Positions 35,219-46,001 are shown, counted from the stretch's first letter. The stretch: 64,000 nucleotides of DNA from JASLBX01 sp035762665 (GCA_035762665.1 DASTNZ010000182.1:9736-73735), one strand, 5' to 3'. Numbers and translations are program-made. Notes: a model not told the origin generated them from the letters alone.

Positions 35219-36073
35219 TTGATCACGTTCGGCAGACGGCGCAACGTACCTACATGCCTGCATGCATGGAGTTACGTCGCCACCACTGGTGGCGGCCGCC
35301 GTTCCGTTCTCGGCGCCGCCGGCGTCGTTAGCCTCGGCGCACTCATCGCCGCCTGCAGCCGCGCAGGTGAGGCGCCAAGCACCGAAGGCACCGCCGTCAC
35401 GACGGACACCGGTAGCACCGCCACCGTCGAGCCCACAAAAACCGGAACTGCCGGCTCAGCGCGCGCCATGCTGAACGAGGCCACGTCGTGCACCCTTGCA
35501 CCAGAGACGACGGAGGCGCCGTACTACTTCGACGTCGACTCGATCCGCAGTGACATCCGTGAGGACCGCGATGGCGTGTCGATGCGGCTCGCTTGCGGGT
35601 GCAGGACGCCAGCGAGGGCTGCGCGCCAGTGTCGAACGCCGTCGTCGATATCTGGCATTGCGACGCGGAGGGTCTCTACTCCGGCTACGAGTCCGCCAGC
35701 CGCGGTGGTCTTGGCGGCTCGGGCACAACGGACGAGGAGACGTACCTGCGTGGTGCCCAGGTGACCGACGCTGACGGCGTCGTCGAGTTCGCGACGATCT
35801 ATCCAGGTTGGTACCGCGGCCGGGCGGTGCACGTCCATTTCAAGGTGCACCTCGACCAGAGCACCGTCCTGACCGGCCAGCTCTTATTCGACGAAAGTTC
35901 ACTGACGAGATCTACGATGCCGAGCCGTACGCGAGCCAGGCGAGCGTGACACCCGGATGGATACCGGCGACATGGTCTTCGACCAGGCCGACGCGGAGGG
36001 GACACCCATGCTCCTGACTCTGAAGCGGGACGGTGATGAGGTGCTCGCCGCGACCAACATCGTCGTGGCGTAA
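35219..36073 (+). pseudogene. Frameshifted intradiol ring-cleavage dioxygenase-like lipoprotein gene
   Basis: Pieces in three frames join into one protein. The first holds a lipoprotein/Tat-like signal (RRSVLGAAGVVSLGALIAACS), then CTLAPETTEAPYYFDVDSIRSDIREDRDGV. After a shift near 35592 comes VQDASEGCAPVSNAVVDIWHCD with the conserved WHCDAEGLYSG. It continues TYLRGAQVTDADGVVEF and YPGWYRGRAVHVHFKVH, holding the Y/H-x-H iron-binding region. Further shifts near 35895 and 35943 lead to a final part ending LAATNIVVA. The family resembles secreted protocatechuate-dioxygenase-like proteins. At least three frameshifts make it inactive, unless sequencing errors are responsible. Confidence 0.8.
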
Positions 36074-36114
36074 CGCGGCGGCCTCGAGCCTCCCCCACCC
36101 CATGCTTGCCGACC

Positions 36115-36220
36115 CTTTGCAGTGCACACCTATGGGAAGCACCGCACCTGGCCAATCCGCGCCGGGGCGCTCGCCGGGCTCCGCAGGCGAAGCTGCTTCC
36201 CATAGGTGTGCATTGCAAAG
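36115..36220 (+). repeat. 27-bp near-perfect inverted repeat (large hairpin)
   Basis: Arms 36115-36141 and 36194-36220 are complementary over 27 bp with a single G-T position, which pairs as a wobble only in plus-strand RNA. The arms contain TGCACACCTATGGGAAGC. The 52-nt loop is GC rich and can fold further (GCCCGGCGA-type pairing). No T tract follows. It sits 42 nt past the dead dioxygenase gene. It could be a terminator, a REP/MITE-like element or a structured RNA. Confidence 0.75.
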
Positions 36221-36344
36221 GCGGTAGGAGCGACACTCTGCGCACGGAGGGACGATGGGTGCGGAAGACGTGGCCGCGCAGGCGGAGCTCCAGCTCGTTA
36301 GCGAGAAGGTGACGAGCACCCGCTCGTCGGTGCACGACAGGCCT

Positions 36345-36457
36345 GCACCGAGCTTCCACAATGCTGTGCGTGGCAGGCACCGAGCTTCCACGATGTTGCC
36401 AGGGCAGCATTCTGGAAGCTTGGTGTGCACTATCCACCGCACCGAGGAAGCTTGGGG
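36345..36457. repeat. Cluster of direct and inverted ~22-bp repeats
   Basis: GCACCGAGCTTCCAC opens two direct copies (36345-36366 and 36377-36398) that differ at two of 22 positions. An inverted copy lies at 36405-36428 (containing GGAAGCTTGGTG) and a shorter inverted fragment near 36446-36457 (GGAAGCTTGG). The core palindrome-like unit is A-AGCTTCC. The array can form alternative hairpins. It is unrelated in sequence to the 27-bp repeat upstream except for the shared GGAAGC element. Confidence 0.7.
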
Positions 36458-36494
36458 CCCGGCACCGCCAGTTCCGCACTGCGAAAGTGACGGT

Positions 36495-38072
36495 TCAACC
36501 GCGATGGCGAATCACGCGGCCAGCGGGAATTCCGGTCGGAACTCCGTCGGCCAGTACCGGCTTGCCTGCCAGCAGCGTGTACTGGACGCCGGTCGCCAGC
36601 TGCCATGGATCGTCGAACGTGGCGTTGTCGCGAACCGTCTCGGGATCGAAAGCGACCAGGTCGGCAATGGCACCGACACGCGCGACTCCGCGGTTGGTCC
36701 AGCCGAGGCGGGAGGCGGGCAGCGACGTCATCCGGCGCACCGCCTCCGGCAAGTCGACGATTCCTTCGTCCCGGCTGTAGTGGCCGAGCATCCGGACGAA
36801 CGTTCCGAAGCTACGCGGATGTGGCTGTCCGTCACCTGGGCACTCCAACACCCAGCCATCGCTCGCCACCGCCACATATGGGCGGCTCATCACCATCCGA
36901 ACGTCCGCCTCGTCCATTGAGTGGTGTACTACGCTCACCTGCCCCTGCTGGCCACGCAAGATCTCCACGAGCGCCTGGCCGGGCCCGAACCCGAATTCGG
37001 CGGCCACGTCCATGACCGTCCGCCCCAGGTACGGGTGGTACGGGCCCGGCGGCGTGTAGGCGATCACCGTCCGGTCCGGCCAGTACGTACGGCCGTACTC
37101 GGCGTCAAGCTCAGCGACAATGCGACTTTGCTCCACCGGGTCGCCCAGCCGGGTGAGCAACGCTGGGATCCCGCCGTCCATCGCCCATGCGGGCAGGGAC
37201 GCGGTCAAGGTCGTGCTCGAAGCTGTGTATGGGTACTGGTCGGCACCGACGTCCACACCGGCCCGGCGAGCGTCCTCGATCAAGTCAAGCGCCTGCCTTA
37301 CGGTGCCCCACGCCGGCTTGCCGGCCGCCTTCAGGTGTGAGATCTCCAGCCGGACGCCGCTCCGGCGCGAGACCTCCAACGATTCCCGGACCGAATCGGC
37401 CAGCTTGGTGCCTTCATTGCGCATGTGCGTGGAGTAGAGCAGCCCCGCCGGCGCAGCCTCAGCAGCCAGGGCCACCAGCTCGTCGGTATCGGCGAACGTT
37501 CCGGGGGCGTAGATCAGCCCGCTGGAGAATCCGACGGCGCCATCGCCGGCGGCCTCACGCAGCAGTTCCCTCATGCGGTTGAGCTCGGCCTCGGTCGGCG
37601 GCCGATCCGCCAGCCCCATAGCTGCAATGCGCAATGCGCCGTGACCGACCTGCAACGCAAGGTTGACGCCCAGCGGCAGCTTGTCGACAGCGTCCGCGTA
37701 ATCCCTGGCCGTCCACCAGTCCCACTCTCCACCGCCGATCAGCAGGCGGTGGCTGAGCAGATCGTCCCGGTGCTCTGGCGTGATCGGGAACGGGGAGAAC
37801 CCGCAGTTGCCGGTCACGAGTGTCGTCACGCCCTGCGCGACTTGCGTGACGGCCTCCGGTGCTCCGAACACGGTGTAGTCCGCATGAGAGTGAAGGTCGA
37901 TGAAGCCCGGGCACACGACAAGTCCGGATACGTGGATCTCGACGCTGCCGGCCGGCACCCGATCACCTATCTCGGCGACGCGGCCGGCATTCACGGCGAC
38001 GTCGGCGCGGCGCCCGGGTGCTCCAGTGCCGTCGAGAACCGTGCCGCCGCGCAGAACGATGTCGCCGCTCAC
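36495..38072 (-). CDS. N-acyl-D-amino-acid deacylase (D-aminoacylase, amidohydrolase family)
   Basis: The GTG that overlaps the carbonic anhydrase stop gives 525 residues. The amidohydrolase zinc motif is visible as GFIDLHSHADYTVF near residue 60, with VTTLVTGNCGFSPFPI supplying the bridging cysteine region typical of D-aminoacylases. Later metal ligands occur in EISHLKAAGKPAWG and SDGWVLECPG. The small beta-sandwich is split between both termini (VLRGGTVLDGTGAP and AIADLVAFDPETVRDNATF). It hydrolyses N-acyl-D-amino acids or N-acyl-D-amino-acid-like peptides in the cytosol. Confidence 0.92.
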   Translation of the reverse strand: MSGDIVLRGGTVLDGTGAPGRRADVAVNAGRVAEIGDRVPAGSVEIHVSGLVVCPGFIDLHSHADYTVFGAPEAVTQVAQGVTTLVTGNCGFSPFPITPEHRDDLLSHRLLIGGGEWDWWTARDYADAVDKLPLGVNLALQVGHGALRIAAMGLADRPPTEAELNRMRELLREAAGDGAVGFSSGLIYAPGTFADTDELVALAAEAAPAGLLYSTHMRNEGTKLADSVRESLEVSRRSGVRLEISHLKAAGKPAWGTVRQALDLIEDARRAGVDVGADQYPYTASSTTLTASLPAWAMDGGIPALLTRLGDPVEQSRIVAELDAEYGRTYWPDRTVIAYTPPGPYHPYLGRTVMDVAAEFGFGPGQALVEILRGQQGQVSVVHHSMDEADVRMVMSRPYVAVASDGWVLECPGDGQPHPRSFGTFVRMLGHYSRDEGIVDLPEAVRRMTSLPASRLGWTNRGVARVGAIADLVAFDPETVRDNATFDDPWQLATGVQYTLLAGKPVLADGVPTGIPAGRVIRHRG

Positions 38073-38584
38073 GCCGGTGCCACCACAGTCTCGAGTCGGC
38101 CCGTGTCGACGTCGTAGACGAAGCCGCCAACCGGCAGGCCGGGCGGCAGGAACGGCCACGACCGGATCGCCTGGACGTCCCGCTCCAGCGTCGCCCGCTG
38201 GTCTGTGATCAGGTGGAAGTCCAGGCTCCGCGTGTCGATACCGGATTGGCCAGCGATGCTGGCCTCCAACTCCTCCTGGGTCGCGCTGGCCATCTTGCAC
38301 TGCGTGTGGGCGACGACCATCACCCGCATCACGCCCAAGGCATGGGTTGCGAGGACGAGCGTACGCAGGACGTCTGGAGTTACCCGCGCGCCGGCATTTC
38401 TGATGATCTTCGCGTCACCGGGCCGTAGCCCAAGCATCGCCAGCGGCTCGATCCGGGAGTCCATGCAGGTGACGATCGCCAATCCACTGGCAGCCACCGC
38501 CGGCAGGCCGGCCAGGTCGAATGACGCCGCATAGGCGCGGTTGGCCGCGAGCACATCGGCAAAGTCGGCTGGATCGTCAGCCAC
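38069..38584 (-). CDS. Beta-class carbonic anhydrase, short form
   Basis: GGGAGGGGA upstream of a GTG at 38584 sets the start, giving 171 residues. The zinc and catalytic residues are C40-x-D42-x-R44 (CMDSR) and H93-x2-C96 (HTQC), with NAGARVTPDVLRTLVLATHALG between them. This is the small beta-CA type found in mycobacteria. It interconverts CO2 and bicarbonate. Its stop overlaps the D-aminoacylase start (GTGA), an unusual pairing that suggests coupled translation. Confidence 0.92.
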   Translation of the reverse strand: MADDPADFADVLAANRAYAASFDLAGLPAVAASGLAIVTCMDSRIEPLAMLGLRPGDAKIIRNAGARVTPDVLRTLVLATHALGVMRVMVVAHTQCKMASATQEELEASIAGQSGIDTRSLDFHLITDQRATLERDVQAIRSWPFLPPGLPVGGFVYDVDTGRLETVVAPA

Positions 38585-38732
38585 GCTCGTCCCCTCCCAG
38601 CGAAGACACAACACTCTTGCCCGCCGCGACCCGACAACCCGCTTCGTGGCGCCCGGCGGCACCGGCTCTAGGCTAACCAGCGGTCTGGCGATGGATGGCC
38701 GGCATGGTTTTCGCCACGTGGGGGAAGGGATC

Positions 38733-40187
<1,455 letters not shown>

Positions 40188-40566
40188 GGACGGCGAGCAC
40201 GATCGCGATCACCGGGGCGCCACCCAGCCAAAACATCACACAACCGCCGCCCAAGACGAGCACTTCGATGGCGAACCGGACCGGGCCACTCACCGGAACC
40301 AGGGCGCGGCCGCCGCGGCTGGGGTCGTTGGGCACGGCGAAGGCACCCCAGATCGCGATCGTAATCACGAGCAGTCCCAACCCGAGCGGCCACGAGCCGA
40401 GTTGCCACCCGCCCCAGGCGAAGCCGGTCCACGCAGCCAGTTCGAGCAGGAAGCGGAGAGCGAGATTCCAGCCGGGCATCTGTCCGTTGGGTTCAGCCAC
40501 GGGGGCTGAGCGTAGCGGCCGCCCCAGGGTGCGGACCGCGTACCCTGCACTGTGGCTAACCACTTG

Positions 40567-40584
40567 TGAATGAGCACTCACTCA
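40567..40584 (+). promoter_or_regulatory. TetR operator just upstream of the TetR-ABC operon
   Basis: TGAATGAGCACTCACTCA is a 7-4-7 inverted repeat with one mismatch, of the type bound by many TetR proteins. It ends 10 nt before the TetR start codon, where no ribosome-binding site is seen, so the transcript may be nearly leaderless. Confidence 0.65.
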
Positions 40585-40594
40585 GTTACGCTCG

Positions 40595-41200
40595 ATGCTT
40601 GTGACCGAAACAAGGCGCGCGGTCCGGGCCGCGCCGATGCGGCCCGAGGCTCGACGGGCGGCAATAATCGCGGCCACCGTCCCGCTTGTCAGGGAACACG
40701 GATTCGACGTGAGCACCCGGCAGATCGCCGAGGCGGCGGGCATCGCGGAGGGCACGATCTTCCGGGTCTTCGAGACCAAGGATGAACTCCTACACGAGGC
40801 CGTCCGCGCCGCCCTCGACCCGGCCGCGACCGAGAAGAAGCTGCTGGCCATTGACCCTGATGTCCCCCTTGATGAGCGCATTGAGGCTGCCGCAGCCTTG
40901 CTTCAGCAGCAGATGGCCAGCGCAGTCAGGCTGATGGCGGCCGTCGGCATCGCCAACCTCCCGGCAGACCATCGGGCTGCGCGCGAGGCACGTCACGCCC
41001 AGTGGACCGAGCTGCTCAGTCAGCTGTTCGAGCCGGATCGAGACCACCTCGCCTGCGACCCTCGCGACGCAGCACGGTTCTTCCAGATCCTTGCCCTCGG
41101 CGGGTCGCACCCACATCTGACCGGCGGTCGCATCATGACACCCGCCGAGATCACGTCCCTGCTGCTCGACGGCATTCGCCGGCGCGAACCCACAGAATGA
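40595..41200 (+). CDS. TetR-family regulator of an ABC exporter
   Basis: The product of 201 residues has the helix-turn-helix region RRAAIIAATVPLVREHGFDVSTRQIAEAAGIAEGTIFRVFETKDELL. The C-terminal half is helical with no named subfamily. The stop overlaps the first ABC exporter start (ATGA), so the regulator is the first gene of the operon. It probably represses the operon through the palindrome just upstream and responds to a substrate of the exporter. Confidence 0.9.
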   Translation: MLVTETRRAVRAAPMRPEARRAAIIAATVPLVREHGFDVSTRQIAEAAGIAEGTIFRVFETKDELLHEAVRAALDPAATEKKLLAIDPDVPLDERIEAAAALLQQQMASAVRLMAAVGIANLPADHRAAREARHAQWTELLSQLFEPDRDHLACDPRDAARFFQILALGGSHPHLTGGRIMTPAEITSLLLDGIRRREPTE

Positions 41201-42948
41201 CGGAAAGGCCACCCTTGCTGATCGATCTGCTACGGACCCACCTGCGCCCGTACCGGCACTGGCTGGCCGGCGCTGTGGCGCTGCAGCTCGCCGGGACACT
41301 GGCCGCGTTGTACCTGCCCAGCCTCAACGCCGACATCATTGATCACGGGATCGCCCTCGGCGACACCGGCTACATCGTCTCGACCGGCGGCTGGATGCTG
41401 CTCGTGACCCTGGTGCAGGGCGCCAGCATCGTCGGCGGGGTGTACTGCGGCGCTCGCGCCGCGATGGCCTTCGGGCGTGACGTCCGTGCAGCGATCTTCG
41501 CTCGCGTCGGAACCTTCTCCACCCGGGAGGTGGCCCAGTTCGGGGCGCCGTCACTGATCACACGAAACACCAACGACGTCCAGCAGGTCCAGATGCTGGT
41601 CGTGGTCACTGCGACGATGCTGGTGATGGCGCCGATCATGGGAGTCGGCGGCATCGTCATGGCACTCCAGCAGGATGTCGGGCTCTCCTGGCTGATGCTC
41701 GTCTCGATACCTGTTCTCCTGGTCGGCATGCTGCTGATCGTCCGCGAGATGGTGCCGGCCTTCCGAGCCATGCAAGTGCGCATCGACCACGTCAACCGCG
41801 TCCTCCGGGAGCAGATCACAGGCATCCGCGTCGTGCGTGCGTTCGTCCGCGAACCCGACGAAACCCACCGGTTCGCCGACGCCAACGCCGCGTTGACTGA
41901 GACCGCTCTGCGGGTGGGCCGGCTAATGGCACTGATCTTTCCGTTCATCGTGATCGTGCTCAACGCGTCCAGCGTCGCGGTGCTGTGGTTCGGCGGCATT
42001 CGAGTCGAAGCGGGTCAGATGCAGGTCGGAGCGCTGACGGCGTTCCTCACCTACCTGATGCAGATCCTGATGGCGGTGATGATGGCCACCTTCTTGCTCG
42101 TCATGGTGCCCCGCGCCGCAGTCTCGGCCGAACGGATCAGCGAGGTGCTGGCGACCTGGACATCCGTCGTCCCACCGACTCACCCCGTCACGGAGATACC
42201 GGCGCCAGGCACCGTGCAGCTTCGAGCCGCAGGTTTCATGTACCCGGGCGCGGAAGCGCCCGTGCTCCGTGACATCACGTTCAGCTCTGGGCCTGGCCAG
42301 CGGACCGCCATCATCGGCAGCACCGGCTCTGGCAAGTCCACGCTGCTGAACCTCATCCCGAGGCTGATGGACACTACGTCCGGCGAGGTGCTGGTCGGTG
42401 GCGTCGACGTGCGGCAACTCGACCTAAGCGTCCTTCAAGCACAGATCGGCTTGGTGCCTCAGAAGGCGTTCCTGTTCTCCGGGACTGTAGCGAGCAACCT
42501 GCGTTATGGCGATCCAGACGCCTCCGACGAGAAGCTCTGGGAAGCGCTGGAGGTGGCCCAGGCCCGAGACTTCGTTGAGGCGTTGCCCGACGGCCTTGAC
42601 GCACCCGTGGCCCAGGGCGGCACCAACCTCTCGGGCGGCCAGCGACAGCGGCTCGCCATTGCCCGCGCACTGGTCAAGCGTCCGGCCATCTACCTGTTCG
42701 ACGACTCCTTCTCGGCTCTCGACGTCGGGACGGACGCCCGTCTGCGCGCGGCCTTGCGTCCCTGGACTGCCGACGCGGCGGTGCTGATCGTGGCCCAACG
42801 GGTAACGACGATCATTGATGCCGACCAGATCATCGTCGTCGAGGACGGCGCGGTCGTCGGAATCGGGCGGCACGACGAACTGATCGAAACCTGCCCGACC
42901 TACGCCGAGATCGTCACGTCTCAGCTCGCCGCTGCGGAGGCCGCGTGA
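41197..42948 (+). CDS. Heterodimeric ABC exporter half, degenerate ATP site
   Basis: The product has 583 residues with an N-terminal six-helix type IV exporter domain and a C-terminal ATPase. Walker A is GSTGSGKST, the signature is NLSGGQRQRLAIA, and Walker B ends LFDDS, where the catalytic glutamate is replaced by aspartate. This is the mark of the non-hydrolysing half in TM287/288-like heterodimers. It pairs with the next gene. Drug, lipid or peptide export is likely. Confidence 0.92.
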   Translation: MTERPPLLIDLLRTHLRPYRHWLAGAVALQLAGTLAALYLPSLNADIIDHGIALGDTGYIVSTGGWMLLVTLVQGASIVGGVYCGARAAMAFGRDVRAAIFARVGTFSTREVAQFGAPSLITRNTNDVQQVQMLVVVTATMLVMAPIMGVGGIVMALQQDVGLSWLMLVSIPVLLVGMLLIVREMVPAFRAMQVRIDHVNRVLREQITGIRVVRAFVREPDETHRFADANAALTETALRVGRLMALIFPFIVIVLNASSVAVLWFGGIRVEAGQMQVGALTAFLTYLMQILMAVMMATFLLVMVPRAAVSAERISEVLATWTSVVPPTHPVTEIPAPGTVQLRAAGFMYPGAEAPVLRDITFSSGPGQRTAIIGSTGSGKSTLLNLIPRLMDTTSGEVLVGGVDVRQLDLSVLQAQIGLVPQKAFLFSGTVASNLRYGDPDASDEKLWEALEVAQARDFVEALPDGLDAPVAQGGTNLSGGQRQRLAIARALVKRPAIYLFDDSFSALDVGTDARLRAALRPWTADAAVLIVAQRVTTIIDADQIIVVEDGAVVGIGRHDELIETCPTYAEIVTSQLAAAEAA

Positions 42949-44951
42949 TGAGTGGTCATCAACCGCAGGGCCACGCACCCACTGGAGCGCCCGCTCGCCC
43001 AGCACCACTCCCGATGGGCCCTCGCCCAGGTGGCCCGTTCGGCGGCATGGCCGGGCCGCCGCAGAAGGCTCTCGACTTCGGAGCGTCCGCCCGGCGGCTG
43101 CTCGGCAGGTTGCGTCCCGAACGGACCGGGCTGATCGCCGTCGTGAGCCTGACCATCGCGAGCATCGTGCTCAACGTCCTGGGGCCACGGATCCTCGGGC
43201 ACGCGACCGATCTGATCTTTTCCGGCGCGATGGGGAGCCAGCTGCCCGCTGGGCTCACCAAGGACCAAGCCCTCGAGCAGTTGCGCGCGAACGGGCAGGA
43301 TCAGCTCGCCGACATGCTGGCCGGCATGGACGTCGTGCCTGGGCAGGGCATCGACTTCGATGCGCTGCGCTGGGTGCTTGTTGGGGCGCTGGTGCTGTAC
43401 GTCGGCGCCGCGCTGTTCTCCTGGGCCCAGGGTTACCTGCTGGCCGGCATCGTCCAGCGCAGCATGTACCGGCTGCGGTCAGACGTCGAGGACAAGCTGC
43501 ACCGGCTGCCGCTTCACTACTTCGACCGCACTCAGCGGGGCGACATACTCAGCCGAGTCAGCAACGATATCGACAACATCGGCCAAAGCCTCCAGCAGAC
43601 ACTCGGCCAACTACTTACGTCGCTACTGACCATCATCGGCGTCCTGACCATGATGGTCATCATCTCGCCGCTGCTCGCGATCGTGGCGATCGTCACGGTG
43701 CCGCTGTCGATCGCCGTCACGACGGTGATCGCCAAGCGATCGCAACCGCAGTTCGTCGCTCAATGGGCACGAACCGGCAAGCTCAACGCGCGCATTGAAG
43801 AGACGTACACAGGGCACGAGGTCGTCCGGGTGTTCGGCCGGCAGGACGAGACCCAGGCGGCCTTCGACCGGGAGAACGAGGAACTCTACGAGTCGAGCTT
43901 CAAGGCTCAATTCATCTCCGGACTGATCCGGCCGGCGATGATGTTCCTCGGCAGCCTTAACTATGTGGCCATTGCCGTGATCGGTGGCCTGCGGGTCGCC
44001 TCAGGTTCGATGAGCCTCGGCGAGGTCCAGGCGTTCATCCAGTACACGCAGCACTTCACCCAGCCACTGACCCAGCTGGCGGCGATGGCAAACCTGGTCC
44101 AGTCGGGTGTCGCATCCGCCGAGCGGGTCTTCGAAATTTTGGACGAGCCGGAGGAGCAGCCGGATCCGGCACCCATTTCGGTGATCAATAGTGAGGGTAA
44201 CGGCCGCCAGGGACGGGTCGTCTTCGAGAACATCTCGTTCCGGTATGAGCCGGATGCTCCGCTGATCGACGACCTCTCACTCACCGTCGAGCCCGGCCAT
44301 ACGGTCGCCATCGTTGGCCCCACGGGTGCGGGCAAGACGACCCTGGTCAACCTGATCATGCGGTTCTACGAGTTGGATGCGGGCAGGATCACGCTCGACG
44401 GGCGCGACATCGCCACAATGCCCCGTCGAGAGGCGCGGTCCGGCGTCGGCATGGTCCTACAGGACACCTGGCTGTTCGGCGGGACGATCCGGGACAACAT
44501 CGCCTACGGCAACCCGAAGGCCACCGACGAGCAGATCCGGGCCGCCGCGGCCGCGGCGCACGTGGATGCATACATCCACTCCCTGCCCGACGGTTACGAC
44601 ACCGTGATCAACGAGGAGGCGGACAACATCAGTGCAGGTGAGAAGCAGCTGATCACGATTGCCCGCGCGTTCCTCGCCGACCCCGCACTGCTCATCCTGG
44701 ACGAGGCCACCAGCTCGGTCGACACCAGAACCGAGCTGCTCGTGCAGAAGGCGATGGCCGCGCTGCGCGGTGACCGGACCAGCTTCGTCATCGCACACCG
44801 GCTCTCCACGATCCGGGACGCGCATCTGATCCTGGTGATGCGCGACGGCGCCATCGTTGAACAGGGCAGCCATGCCGAGCTTCTGGGCCGCCGCGGGGCG
44901 TACTACGACCTGTACCAGAGCCAGTTCACCGGCCCGGCGATCGACAGCTAA
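42948..44951 (+). CDS. Heterodimeric ABC exporter half, catalytic ATP site
   Basis: GGAGG 7 nt before the ATG at 42948 decides the start, giving 667 residues. A Pro/Gly-rich leader (~40 residues) precedes the exporter domain. A hydrophilic insert (about 70-125) lies between the first two helices. The ATPase has Walker A GPTGAGKTT, a variant signature NISAGEKQLITIA in place of LSGGQ, and Walker B LILDEATSSVD with the catalytic glutamate. It completes the composite canonical site with the preceding protein. Confidence 0.93.
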   Translation: MSGHQPQGHAPTGAPARPAPLPMGPRPGGPFGGMAGPPQKALDFGASARRLLGRLRPERTGLIAVVSLTIASIVLNVLGPRILGHATDLIFSGAMGSQLPAGLTKDQALEQLRANGQDQLADMLAGMDVVPGQGIDFDALRWVLVGALVLYVGAALFSWAQGYLLAGIVQRSMYRLRSDVEDKLHRLPLHYFDRTQRGDILSRVSNDIDNIGQSLQQTLGQLLTSLLTIIGVLTMMVIISPLLAIVAIVTVPLSIAVTTVIAKRSQPQFVAQWARTGKLNARIEETYTGHEVVRVFGRQDETQAAFDRENEELYESSFKAQFISGLIRPAMMFLGSLNYVAIAVIGGLRVASGSMSLGEVQAFIQYTQHFTQPLTQLAAMANLVQSGVASAERVFEILDEPEEQPDPAPISVINSEGNGRQGRVVFENISFRYEPDAPLIDDLSLTVEPGHTVAIVGPTGAGKTTLVNLIMRFYELDAGRITLDGRDIATMPRREARSGVGMVLQDTWLFGGTIRDNIAYGNPKATDEQIRAAAAAAHVDAYIHSLPDGYDTVINEEADNISAGEKQLITIARAFLADPALLILDEATSSVDTRTELLVQKAMAALRGDRTSFVIAHRLSTIRDAHLILVMRDGAIVEQGSHAELLGRRGAYYDLYQSQFTGPAIDS

Positions 44952-44961
44952 CGTCGCGGCG

Positions 44962-45425
44962 ATGTATGACCATGGACCCCGCGACCGAACGGGAGGAGTG
45001 CAGGCCCTGCAGGACATACTGGCGGCATTCAGTGCCCTGTGGGCGATCTCCGCAGTCGGCTGGCTGATCGGCCGTTATGGGTTGCCCGGCCCTGGTTCGG
45101 AAGTGGTGCTGGCCCGGCTGGTGTTCTTCGTGGCCGCCCGGCACTGTTGCTCTCCACTGTCTCCACGACACCGGTCGCCAATACCTTCACTGCGGCGTTC
45201 GTTCCATTCGTGGCAAGCACCCTGGTGGTGGCGCTAACGACGGCCGACACCGCCCGGTGGCGCAGGCACCACGGCCCGCTCGGCGGTCCGCCCCGCAGCA
45301 TGGTGTCGAGTTACGCCGATACGGGGTGCCAGAACAACACGACCGTGCGTACGGCCAAGACGCCCGCGGCCTACGACATGCGATCAGCGAGTTCCTGGGT
45401 TCAAACGATCGGCCGCGACACCTAG
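44962..45425 (+). pseudogene. Truncated, frameshifted auxin-efflux-carrier (AEC) family gene
   Basis: The first frame reads VQALQDILAAFSALWAISAVGWLIGRYGLPGPGSEVVLARLVFFVAA, the first two helices of an AEC transporter. After a shift near 45136 the next frame reads PALLLSTVSTTPVANTFTAAFVPFVASTLVVAL, the next helices. Coding similarity fades after RWRRHHGPLGG and MVSSY. The ~300-residue family is therefore cut to about half and frameshifted. The decay lies directly behind the ABC exporter operon. Confidence 0.7.
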
Positions 45426-45463
45426 CCACCGTCGCTGAGATCGGAGGCGGCCAGCAGCGCATG

Positions 45464-45748
45464 CTACTTCACGGCAGCGGGCATGTCGTCGTCCCGAGTG
45501 GAGACCACGACGCACCACCACTGATCGTCACCGGACTTACGCCGAACCAGTGCGCCGGCGCATGACACGCCGTCCCGGAACTGGCCGTGCTCCATGACCG
45601 GCCGCCCCGGCGCGACGCCTGCTAGCTCGACTTCGAGCTGCTCAGGTGTCCCCGGCATCCCGGCGGTGAACGGCCGCATGCCATGCTCAGCCAGGTCCGC
45701 GGCCCGGCTCACAGCAAGGAGTGTCGCCAGCAGCGTCTTTGCCGTCAC
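45464..45748 (-). CDS. Small hypothetical protein
   Basis: From the GTG at 45748 this would encode 94 residues starting VTAKTLLATLLAVSRAADLAEHG; a GTG at 45823 gives 119 residues. The sequence is not recognised. A hydrophobic N-terminus and a beta-rich end (GDDQWWCVVVSTRDDD) with two cysteines suggest a small secreted or lipid-anchored protein. Codon use looks coding, but there is no ribosome-binding site and it overlaps nothing informative. It could be spurious. Confidence 0.35.
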   Translation of the reverse strand: MTAKTLLATLLAVSRAADLAEHGMRPFTAGMPGTPEQLEVELAGVAPGRPVMEHGQFRDGVSCAGALVRRKSGDDQWWCVVVSTRDDDMPAAVK

Positions 45749-46001
45749 GGCATGGACGTCGAGGAGACGAAGGCCAGGCTGGGGCGGCGGCCGAGCTGAC
45801 CAACGAACCGGATCAGTCAGCACCTACGCCGACACACCGGCGTCTGCGCCCCTCGACCAAGCGCGACGATGGTGCAGGCGTCAGCTCCGGTAACGTCACC
45901 TTCGATCGCCACGACCAGCGTCACATCGTCACTCCCGCCGACCGGCTGCGCTCGCTGTGACGCGTGAAGGATCGCTAGCGACTGGCCCGAGGTGAGGTTC
46001 C

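Larger units (their letters stand above)
36074..36494. other. Repeat-rich intergenic zone between two convergent genes
   Basis: Apart from the repeats listed separately, this stretch holds no credible gene. It lies between the end of the broken dioxygenase gene and the end of the leftward D-aminoacylase gene. Open frames that run through it on both strands follow the repeats and are not conserved-looking proteins. Confidence 0.6.

Noticed and set aside
36345..36457. Possible CRISPR-like array
   Set aside because: Only two direct copies 32 bp apart with a 10-bp gap and inverted copies beside them; no array and no cas genes.
35799..36479. Long leftward reading frame over the dioxygenase end and repeats
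   Set aside because: It is antisense to the broken dioxygenase and composed of repeat-derived, Arg/Cys-rich sequence without recognisable domains.
36255..36920. Rightward reading frame over the repeats and D-aminoacylase end
   Set aside because: It is antisense to the well-supported deacylase gene and has no domain or ribosome-binding site.
45077..45565. 162-residue rightward frame behind the ABC exporter
   Set aside because: The carrier-like helices are in the other two frames; this one is Arg/Gly-rich shadow translation.
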